DNA of 54,953 nucleotides from Beijerinckiaceae bacterium (lineage in GTDB: Bacteria; Bacteroidota; Bacteroidia; Chitinophagales; Chitinophagaceae), in NCBI GenBank assembly GCA_903970475.1, contig CAJCIQ010000121.1, positions 1-54,953 on the forward strand, read 5' to 3'. Made by a program: the position numbers and the translations under genes. Below are positions 25,411 through 32,769 of this stretch, one piece after another (the first letter of the stretch is position 1; each line of letters starts with the position of its first letter). The notes beneath the pieces are model-generated. The model was given only the letters and a program-made list of their open reading frames with translations. It searched no databases and was not told where the DNA came from.

Positions 25411-26928
25411 TTATTCAAAGGCCGGTGAATATCTTACCAGCAGTGCGGCTACTTTATGGTAATGGGCCAGTGATTGCTTATTGATCACGGGTGCTTTGCA
25501 GTCTATGATCTGAAGCCCATCCACGTCATCGGCAATCAAGGCTGGCCTGAGGTCCTGGTGCACGGTTTGGAAAATGACATCCCTTAAAGTAATATCGGAA
25601 GCGTGGCGGATGAATATGCCATAAGCAGGGTTAATGCCGAGCTTGGAAGCTTCAGGATATCCTTTTCCCAGTTCCGGAAATTCCCTTGCCGCTGCTTCCA
25701 GGCTGCCTCCGCCTTTGTATTGAATCCTGATATTATTCAAGCGGATCTGGGAAACATTGTATCCTGGGGCTCCGGTGATCTGTATGGCGCAGAGGGAATC
25801 CACCTCCGTGGCAATCACGTCGCTGATGGATACGTTCCTTAAAATACCTGTACTGACGTTTGGCCCGCGGTTACGGCTACCGACTGTAATGTAGATGGGG
25901 TATTCGCAAACATGGTCCATGACCAAACCTGTCACCACAATATTTTCCAGGGTTCCACCATCCACTTCTTCCAAAGCAAAACCTTTACAGTACCTGAAGA
26001 TGCAGTTGGATACGACGCAGTTTTTAAAACCTCCGTTGGATTCAGTTCCGAACTTGATCCTTCCATTGGCCCATCCCCTGTTCGTGGGGATACACTTTCC
26101 GCTATAGAGGGTCCCTTCTTCATAGCCGGACACCTGGCAATTGCTGATGGTCAGGTTCTCTGTAGGAACGGGCTTGTTGAGGGCAAATGAGGCTTTTGGA
26201 CATATGGCGTCGTCATTAGGGGAATTGACTTTACAGTTCACTATCGTTGTATGGTTGCAGCAATCTACGTCTATGCCATCCCTGTTGGTATCGATGAGCA
26301 GGTTGTCCAGGGTGACCATATCACAACCCGTAGCCAGGATGGCAAAATGGCCTCCATGCAGGATGGTGATATCGCGGATCAGCACACCCCTGCATAGCTT
26401 CAAGGCGATGGCTTTATCGGCTATGCCTACGGCTCCTTCATTGACTTCTTTGTCGTTTTCTGTTATACCTCCTCCGTTGATGATACCTGTACCAGTGATG
26501 GCTATGTCTTCCAGGTTTTCTCCCCAGATCAGGCTATTGTGGAAAAAAGTATGTCCACCGTCCTGGTAGGCTTTTCCCGGAAAAGTTTCTGCTGTATCGT
26601 AAGCCTTGGAGTCTCCTCTGGTTCCTACAATCACAGAACCGGGATCCAGCACGAGGTGAACATGGCTTTCCAGGTGGATGGAGCCACAAAGGTAGGTCCC
26701 TGCCGGCACGAGGACAGTTCCTCCACCCGCCTGATTACAGGCGTCAATGGCTTTATTGATGGCATTCTGGTCCAGGTGGTTGCCATCGCCAGTGGCGCCA
26801 TAGTCCCTGACGTCATAAGTGCCGTTGGGGCCTCCGTTGACGTTTCCGGTTGAGGAGGCGTTGGGGCCGGCGGCTACTCCCTGACCAATGCATATTAATA
26901 AGGCGAGCAAACAATTACGTGCGTTCAT
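25411..26928 (-). CDS. Glycoside hydrolase family 28-like protein (polygalacturonase superfamily)
   Basis: 505 residues, exported (signal peptide MNARNCLLALLICIGQGVAA). After a Gly/Asn/Ser-rich bridge comes the pectate-lyase-superfamily entry YDVRDYGATGDG and a right-handed beta-helix. GH28-like catalytic marks are NRDGIDVD (in place of NTDGID), SPNDDAIC (the Asp pair) and GRIKFGTES (RIK). The GHG motif is not clearly present, so the activity may differ from polygalacturonase (rhamnosidase-like or other exo-acting GH28 members are possible). The gene is followed by its own LacI regulator. Confidence 0.85.
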   Translation of the reverse strand: MNARNCLLALLICIGQGVAAGPNASSTGNVNGGPNGTYDVRDYGATGDGNHLDQNAINKAIDACNQAGGGTVLVPAGTYLCGSIHLESHVHLVLDPGSVIVGTRGDSKAYDTAETFPGKAYQDGGHTFFHNSLIWGENLEDIAITGTGIINGGGITENDKEVNEGAVGIADKAIALKLCRGVLIRDITILHGGHFAILATGCDMVTLDNLLIDTNRDGIDVDCCNHTTIVNCKVNSPNDDAICPKASFALNKPVPTENLTISNCQVSGYEEGTLYSGKCIPTNRGWANGRIKFGTESNGGFKNCVVSNCIFRYCKGFALEEVDGGTLENIVVTGLVMDHVCEYPIYITVGSRNRGPNVSTGILRNVSISDVIATEVDSLCAIQITGAPGYNVSQIRLNNIRIQYKGGGSLEAAAREFPELGKGYPEASKLGINPAYGIFIRHASDITLRDVIFQTVHQDLRPALIADDVDGLQIIDCKAPVINKQSLAHYHKVAALLVRYSPAFE

Positions 26929-26998
26929 ATAAGGCGGAATAAGATGTCGGTTGAGAAAGGGTACGGGCTGCCGGCCTGCATGGGGCCACGGGCTCCGG

Positions 26999-27745
26999 TT
27001 ATTGGTTCGCAGATCCTGAATGATCCGGCTCCGCGGCCATTTCCGGAGTGGTGGCTACCGCGCCAGTGGACGTGCGCGCTGAGGCCTCCATGTAACGCCT
27101 GCTTACAGCCTTCTTATCCCTTCTGGTTTTGCGGAATAGTGCAGCTACCAGGATCAAGGGTATCACATTAAGTAAACGGCTATAGAGTACGACCTGAGCG
27201 GCCTGGGGGCCTTTCCAGGTATAATTCAACATGACCGGTACGCACATGCCGATTAAGGCAAAAATGCCTATCCACCTTGTTCTCCAGATGATGGGTCTCG
27301 TTTGAACACTGAATAGGGCAATGATCACGAAAAGTAAAAGGGCTTTGGCGAAAATGTTAAACCAAAGATAGGCGTCGGAATTTTTCAGGAGGTCTGCGGC
27401 CTGGGGGGTATGGCTGATGTCAATAGCCGGTTCCACCAGACTTAAGATTCCGTATAAGGCGATGATCCAGGGAATAAACCCCTTTTGTTGGTAGTAATGA
27501 AAAACAAAGAGCAATAATATCCAATCAAGTCCATAAGCCAACACACTGATAAACTCAATCGTTTGTTTAAAGGGAGGATATAGGGCCATCGCATTTATCT
27601 CAGCCAGGGTAAGGAAGGCCTGTAATAGTAATCCTATCCAGGCTATGCAGAAGAAAACACGGTACTGATTCACTGGAGGGTTATTTGTACCTGCTAAAAT
27701 AGGGGAATAATTGAACCAATTGACCTTTTGGCCATTTTCGTCCAT
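26999..27745 (-). CDS. Multi-pass membrane protein of unknown function
   Basis: 248 residues with about six transmembrane segments (starting FFCIAWIGLLLQAFLTLAEI and ending LLNVIPLILVAALF) and a hydrophilic C-terminal tail of about 40 residues rich in Ala, Thr, Ser and Arg. No conserved charged motif inside the helices points to a transporter or enzyme. It lies between the GH28 gene and an FtsX remnant on the same strand; no functional link is evident. Confidence 0.65.
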   Translation of the reverse strand: MDENGQKVNWFNYSPILAGTNNPPVNQYRVFFCIAWIGLLLQAFLTLAEINAMALYPPFKQTIEFISVLAYGLDWILLLFVFHYYQQKGFIPWIIALYGILSLVEPAIDISHTPQAADLLKNSDAYLWFNIFAKALLLFVIIALFSVQTRPIIWRTRWIGIFALIGMCVPVMLNYTWKGPQAAQVVLYSRLLNVIPLILVAALFRKTRRDKKAVSRRYMEASARTSTGAVATTPEMAAEPDHSGSANQ

Positions 27746-27769
27746 GTTAATTCTATAAGGGCGCGGCCT

Positions 27770-28048
27770 TTATTCTGCCCTCAGGCTGTTAACAGGATTG
27801 GATTTGGCCGCTTTCATGGTCTGGTAGCCTAAGGTGAGTATGGCCGTGCCAAAAGTGATCATGGCGCCCATGCCAAATACCCACCGACTCATGGGTGTCC
27901 GGTCTGCGAAATTGTTCAGCCATTGGTGTGCGCCCCACCAGGAAAGGGGGATGGCCACCAGAAAAGAAATGCTGATCAATACCATGAACGCATAACTGAG
28001 CAAGCTTACTATTCGGCTAACGGAGGCGCCTATATCCTGTCCCCATTT
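27770..28048 (-). pseudogene. FtsX/MacB permease, C-terminal remnant
   Basis: The frame is open from a TAA at 28049-28051. It reads IGASVSRIVSLLSYAFMVLI, then WWGAHQWLNNFADRTPMSRW and ends NPVNSLRAE. This is the last block of an FtsX-like permease (compare LGATVASIVQLFTADFV and NPVKSLRTE in the full-length gene at 9619). About 700 residues are missing, including both periplasmic domains. Confidence 0.8.
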
Positions 28049-28222
28049 TTAAGAAAATGGTCAAAGATAAAATCATAGCGGACCTTATATGAAAATAAAA
28101 AAATACACTTAGGTATAACCAATGGTGGAAAAATTTATTTCGTACGGATGTCAAACCCAGGGCTTTTCCTGATCGCGTAAACACTTTTCCCGATGCGGGA
28201 ATGCTTACCCATTGCAGGTCTC

Positions 28223-28230
28223 TACCTTTG
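28223..28230 (+). promoter_or_regulatory. -7 element TACCTTTG before the TonB receptor
   Basis: Exact TAnnTTTG match ending 22 bases before ATG 28253, with a purine-rich AAAAAAGGA stretch between that could bind the ribosome. No convincing -33 or Fur box was identified by eye. Confidence 0.5.
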
Positions 28231-28252
28231 CATTCCATAAAAAAGGACCTAC

Positions 28253-30664
28253 ATGAGAAAAGCAATGATTATGCTACTCGGATTTCTACCTTATATCGCA
28301 TCTTCGCAATCTTCCAATGGCGCCATCAAGGGTGTTATACATACATCCGACGGGCAGCCGGCCGCTTCGGTGACCGTGCACCTGAAGGGATCAGACAGGA
28401 TGGCGTTGACCGCCGAGTCCGGAGATTTTATATTCAGGGGCATACACCACGGACATGATACGTTGGAAGTGAGCCTGGTGGGTTACGAGACCCTGCTTCA
28501 GCCCGTTGACGTTTCCGAAGGTCAGACGGTAAAAGTATCTCTTCAACTGGTGCTTTCTACCAACCAATTACACGATGTGATCATAGCGGGAAACGGGAAT
28601 AACTGGGTGCGTCGGCGCACGGATGACCTGGCTAAAATGCCCCTGGCCAATCTGGAAAATGCCCAGTCCTTATCCATCGTCAATAAGAGCCTGATGGATG
28701 AGCAATCGGCATTCACCGTTGATCAGGCCATAGCTAACGTACCCGGCATCAACAAACTTTGGGATGCAACCGGTAGGGCAGGAGATGGAGGGTCATACTT
28801 TACCTCCAGGGGCTTTTCCGTACAAAGCACTTTAAGGGACGGGGTTGCCGGAAACATTACCGGTACCATTGATGGGGCTGATATTGAACGTTTGGAAGTG
28901 CTCAAAGGACCATCTGGTACTTTATTCGGAAGTGCCCTGACTTCTTTTGGCGGTCTGATCAATATGCTATCCAAGCGGCCTTATGATGGTTTTGGTGGTG
29001 AGGCTTCCTACGCTGGAGGTACTTATTCCTACAACCGGCTGGCAGCAGATTTCAACACCCCATTGGATTCTGCGCATAAGATCCTTTTTCGCATCAACAC
29101 TTCTTATACGTCTCAAAACAGTTTCCAGGACTTCGGATTTAGCCGTCGCTTTATGATTGCTCCGACGCTGTTTTATAAGGCCAGTGATAAGCTCAATTTC
29201 CTGGTCCAGGCAGAAGTATATAAGGGAGAGCAAACCACCCCCGAAATCATGTACTTCAATACCACGGTGTCGGCCCTCGGTGTTAACAACGCCAAGTACC
29301 TCAATGAAGGTTATAGCCGCTCCTATATGAGCAATGACCTGACCATCAGCAATGGTAATACGAACTTTTTCGGCAAGATGAACTATGCGTTATCCAAAAA
29401 CTGGAAGTCGCAGACCAGCGTTGCCCTGACACAAAGCGCTGCTGACGGATATCAGCCTTATTTTTACCTGACCGCCGGAGATACTGCATTGCAGCGTATG
29501 GTGTGGAAACCGGTAGGGGGTGATAATGCCCTGGATATCCAGGAGAATGTCAATGGGCATTTCAACATAGGCGGCATGCAGAACCGTTTCCTGGGTGGTC
29601 TGGATTACTATCATTACCACGCCAACATTGCCTATCAGCAATACATGGGTTATACCCCTCAGACAGGTACCATGGAAGGTATATTCGATGTGGTAGCCTC
29701 CAAGGGATACGCACCCAATTATCAGAACTTCAACAAGGCCAAAGTAGACTCTGCTTTTGCCAACTCAGAGGCAGCGCCTTACTATAATGATATGTATTCG
29801 GCCAATACATATAGTGCCTACGTGTCAGACGTGCTCAATATCACCGATAACCTGATCGCTTCTGCTGCCGTTCGGGTAGACCGTTATGATAACAAGGGTA
29901 ACTTCGATCCTACTATGGGTATTGCTTCCGGTGATTATGGACAGACCGTTGTTTCTCCCAAATTCGGATTGGTTTACCAGATCGTTCCGGAGAAGTTGTC
30001 CTTGTTCGGCAACTACCAGAATGGTTTTATCAACGAAAATGGAACCGACTACCAGGGTAAGGCGTTTAAGCCTGAACAAGCCAACCAATGGGAAACTGGG
30101 GTGAAAGCTGATGCTTTTGATGGTAAGCTGAGTGGTACCGTTAGCTACTATGACATAAAGGTAAACAACATGGTCCGTTCTTATCCTTCCAATCCCTTGT
30201 TGTCTATACAAGATGGAACCCAGATCAGCAAAGGTGTGGAAGCAGAAGTATATGTAAACCCCTTCCCAGGATTCAACTTCATGGGGGGTGTATCTTACAA
30301 CGACGCTAAGTATACCCAGGCGGATGCCGACGTAAATGGTCGTCGTCCAACGACTGCCGGGTCTCCCACCACTGCTGATCTTTGGGCGAGCTATCGTCTG
30401 GTGAAAGGGCCTGCCAAGGGCTTGGGGCTGGGTGTGGGTGGTAACTATGCCAGCGACAACAAGATCCAGAATGCGGTGAGTACGGGCGTATTCACGTTAC
30501 CGGCCTACACATTGGTAAATGCTTCTGTCTTCTATGACGCGGCTAAATTCAGGATTGCCCTCAAAGTGAACAACCTGACTAACCAACAATACTGGATCGG
30601 TTACACCACGGTTGATCCTCAGCAACTGAGGTCTGTGGTAGCGTCCGTGGCCGTTAAATGGTAA
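28253..30664 (+). CDS. TonB-dependent siderophore receptor with N-terminal carboxypeptidase-like domain
   Basis: 803 residues. A signal peptide (to about residue 18, before QSSNG) is followed by a carboxypeptidase-D regulatory-like domain (AIKGVIHTSDGQPAASVTVH, about 23-105), a plug domain (QAIANVPGIN, RGFSVQSTLRDGV, IERLEVLKGPSGTLFG, about 120-250) and a 22-strand barrel ending VASVAVKW. The plug resembles FhuA/FpvA-type siderophore receptors rather than SusC. It imports an iron chelate across the outer membrane using TonB energy. The PepSY protein encoded ten bases downstream is a common partner. Iron regulation is expected but not shown. Confidence 0.92.
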   Translation: MRKAMIMLLGFLPYIASSQSSNGAIKGVIHTSDGQPAASVTVHLKGSDRMALTAESGDFIFRGIHHGHDTLEVSLVGYETLLQPVDVSEGQTVKVSLQLVLSTNQLHDVIIAGNGNNWVRRRTDDLAKMPLANLENAQSLSIVNKSLMDEQSAFTVDQAIANVPGINKLWDATGRAGDGGSYFTSRGFSVQSTLRDGVAGNITGTIDGADIERLEVLKGPSGTLFGSALTSFGGLINMLSKRPYDGFGGEASYAGGTYSYNRLAADFNTPLDSAHKILFRINTSYTSQNSFQDFGFSRRFMIAPTLFYKASDKLNFLVQAEVYKGEQTTPEIMYFNTTVSALGVNNAKYLNEGYSRSYMSNDLTISNGNTNFFGKMNYALSKNWKSQTSVALTQSAADGYQPYFYLTAGDTALQRMVWKPVGGDNALDIQENVNGHFNIGGMQNRFLGGLDYYHYHANIAYQQYMGYTPQTGTMEGIFDVVASKGYAPNYQNFNKAKVDSAFANSEAAPYYNDMYSANTYSAYVSDVLNITDNLIASAAVRVDRYDNKGNFDPTMGIASGDYGQTVVSPKFGLVYQIVPEKLSLFGNYQNGFINENGTDYQGKAFKPEQANQWETGVKADAFDGKLSGTVSYYDIKVNNMVRSYPSNPLLSIQDGTQISKGVEAEVYVNPFPGFNFMGGVSYNDAKYTQADADVNGRRPTTAGSPTTADLWASYRLVKGPAKGLGLGVGGNYASDNKIQNAVSTGVFTLPAYTLVNASVFYDAAKFRIALKVNNLTNQQYWIGYTTVDPQQLRSVVASVAVKW

Positions 30665-30674
30665 TTTTGTCTCG

Positions 30675-32012
30675 GTGGCGGCGTTCACAAATGATTTGGG
30701 TATCGTGAATAAAAATAAGAAGACTATAAAATATTGGATTGGACAAATACACCTCTGGCTCGGACTGGCTTCCGGGCTAGTGGTGTTTGTGGTTAGTATT
30801 ACGGGTTGTTTGTTTTCGTTTCAGCAGGAAGTTTCTGAGTTTCGGTTTGGGAAAATGATGTTTGTGGAGGCGCCCGCTTCGGGCGTTGGCTCGGTGGCCT
30901 GTTCCTTTGGATCGGCGGCTTCGGTGGGCCGTCCTTTTGGATCGGCGGTTGGCTCGGGCAGCTCCTTTGGTTCGGCTTTGCCCATCAGTCAGCTGCGCGC
31001 AGCGGCTCAGAAAGCCCTAGGCCCAAGCCAGCCTGTAGATTATATCGTTACTTATCGTGACCCCAAACGCGCCTGGGAGTTCATGGCTTATAGTAGTAAT
31101 GATACTGCCCTTACTTACTTTGGGTCACTCAATTATTTCCGATCGGCTTATATGAATCCGTATACGGGTGTTGTGACGGGCGTTCGGGATTATAAGTATG
31201 ACTTTTTTGGTATCGTCAAATACATACACTGGAGCTTACTGCTCAATACGCGTATTGGCCAACCGATAGTAGGATGGGCCACCCTCATCTTTGTTGTGTT
31301 GCTGATAACCGGACTGGTGCTTTGGTGGCCCAAAAGATGGAACAGGGCCAATAGACAGAGGAGTTTTCGCATCATGTGGAAGGCCCATGTCAAGCGATTG
31401 AACTATGATCTGCACAATGTGCTGGGTTTTTATACATTGTTCCTGACCTTGGTGCTTGGGCTTACCGGAATGGTGTTTGCTTTTGATTGGTTTAGTAAGT
31501 GGGTAACCATGCTGGGAACGGATAAGCCCGTCCTGGTGCGGTCGACGGTGCCGGCGCAGGTGCTCGCGCATGGTGCGGACGCAGCGGCGCATACTTCCGA
31601 GCCCATTGACCGGGCTTTTGCCCAGGCCCAGGCAGCGATGCCGGATGCCAGGCGCATGGGCGTATCTCCTGCCTTTGGACCAACTGGAACGCTGGCTTTT
31701 ACTGGATACCGGGGAGGGCAAATCTATTACGATAGGGATATACTTCAATATGATCAATACAGCGCACAGCTTCTTTCCAAAGACCTATGGTCCACCAAAA
31801 AAGTAGGGGATAAGTTGGTCGACATGAACTATGACCTGCACGTGGGCGCCGTGGGCGGACTGACTGGAAAGATCGTAGCCTTTCTGATCTCTCTGGTCTG
31901 CGCCAGCTTACCGGTTACAGGTTTCCTGGTTTGGTGGTGGAAGCGGCGGAAGAAGCCTGGGGTTTCACTGGTAAGTGATCCCATACGTCGAAAAAAGCTT
32001 TTCCCAGGGTAA
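30675..32012 (+). CDS. PepSY-associated membrane protein (PiuB-like, iron-siderophore linked)
   Basis: Up to 445 residues. The start is uncertain: GTG 30675 or GTG 30705 (VNKNKKTIKYW); the second begins nearer the first helix. Four transmembrane segments: about 20-45 (IHLWLGLASGLVVFVVSITG), 190-215, 245-270 and 410-430. PepSY repeats lie in the periplasmic loops, and His in WIGQIHLW and KYIHWSLLL could bind heme or metal, as proposed for the family, which often reduces or strips ferric siderophores. A Phe-Gly-Ser-Ala-rich insert (about 70-104) interrupts the first periplasmic domain. The gene follows the TonB receptor and is cotranscribed with it. Confidence 0.88.
   Translation: MAAFTNDLGIVNKNKKTIKYWIGQIHLWLGLASGLVVFVVSITGCLFSFQQEVSEFRFGKMMFVEAPASGVGSVACSFGSAASVGRPFGSAVGSGSSFGSALPISQLRAAAQKALGPSQPVDYIVTYRDPKRAWEFMAYSSNDTALTYFGSLNYFRSAYMNPYTGVVTGVRDYKYDFFGIVKYIHWSLLLNTRIGQPIVGWATLIFVVLLITGLVLWWPKRWNRANRQRSFRIMWKAHVKRLNYDLHNVLGFYTLFLTLVLGLTGMVFAFDWFSKWVTMLGTDKPVLVRSTVPAQVLAHGADAAAHTSEPIDRAFAQAQAAMPDARRMGVSPAFGPTGTLAFTGYRGGQIYYDRDILQYDQYSAQLLSKDLWSTKKVGDKLVDMNYDLHVGAVGGLTGKIVAFLISLVCASLPVTGFLVWWWKRRKKPGVSLVSDPIRRKKLFPG
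30878..30985 (+). repeat. Minisatellite in the PepSY gene
   Basis: Imperfect repeats of a TCCTTTTGGATCGGCGG-type unit (three copies of TTTGGATCGGC or TTTGGTTCGGC) encode FGSA units separated by Gly/Val/Ser. It is in frame and lies in a periplasmic loop. Confidence 0.75.
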
Positions 32013-32184
32013 TGGTAGCAATCTTGGGATTACCAATGGTGAATTTTCTTCTTTGTGTAATCAGAAGGTTATAATCCGCTTCGTGCCATAGCTGCTCCCA
32101 TGGGATAAAGATGGGCGAATAAAAAAGACTGGTCAAGCCTCCTGGATTTAAGTATAACCCATCATCATTATAGGCAACATCCAT
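31915..32184 (-). pseudogene. Truncated duplicate of the small membrane protein at 32284
   Basis: The part DGLYLNPGGLTSLFYSPIFI, PWEQL, and IGNPKIATITLG closely parallels DGIYLYASWPMRCFYPPVLI, PWEEV and IGTPKMATLSLE in the next gene. The N-terminal membrane part is missing, and the C-terminal tail runs into the end of the convergent PepSY gene (overlap 31915-32012), so the original end is lost. Probably a decayed tandem copy. Confidence 0.6.
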
Positions 32185-32283
32185 CCCCCTTTATTGATCC
32201 CCAGAAGATTTGAAATTAATATGGTCGGTCCAGACGCTTACGTCCCTTAGATAGACGCCCCTAAATGGCTGCGTATATCCAAA

Positions 32284-32736
32284 CTAACCCCTGGCTAAAG
32301 CCGTACCGGACGGCGCATAAGAGGAGGCTTCCTTCTTTTTGGGGAGTTCGTCCACCACATTACTTTTTCCAATTTCCAGACTAAGGGTAGCCATCTTAGG
32401 AGTCCCAATGACATAGGTAGTGACCCGGTCTGTGTTTTTATCCTGGGCTACTTCTTCCCAGGGAATGAGTACGGGGGGATAGAAGCACCGCATGGGCCAA
32501 CTGGCATAGAGATAGATCCCATCCACATTATAGGCGCAAAACAGGTTGTTGGAGAAACCCAGGCCGTTGATCTTGACACCAGCCCAATACAAATGGGTTC
32601 CCTGAAATTCCTTTTCGTACCGGTACTTTGTTACCAGGGGGGCATAACAAAACCGGAAAACCAGAACGGTGAACAAGCCTGCAACTCCCAGGACACTGAA
32701 AAATGTAATGATACCTATAAAAGTGGCCATGATCAT
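32284..32736 (-). CDS. Small membrane-anchored protein, last gene of the xylan operon
   Basis: 150 residues. One N-terminal transmembrane helix (about 5-30) is followed by a compact beta-rich domain with the pattern YNVDGIYLY, CFYPPVLIPWEEV and VIGTPKMATLSLE. The fold is reminiscent of small PH-like or DUF domains of Bacteroidota in which an 'IPW' motif recurs; no function is known. It begins 33 bases after the esterase/deacetylase gene. A truncated paralogue lies downstream. Confidence 0.65.
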   Translation of the reverse strand: MIMATFIGIITFFSVLGVAGLFTVLVFRFCYAPLVTKYRYEKEFQGTHLYWAGVKINGLGFSNNLFCAYNVDGIYLYASWPMRCFYPPVLIPWEEVAQDKNTDRVTTYVIGTPKMATLSLEIGKSNVVDELPKKKEASSYAPSGTALARG

Positions 32737-32769
32737 AAATTTTAACGATGAAACAATTGCTGTCGGTTT

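Noticed and set aside
28017..28265. Minus-strand frame of about 82 codons upstream of the TonB receptor
   Set aside because: It overlaps the promoter region and start of the receptor gene and the FtsX remnant in another frame; no recognisable sequence.
31236..31757. Minus-strand open frame of about 173 codons
   Set aside because: Antisense to the PepSY gene; low-complexity, basic translation typical of a shadow frame.
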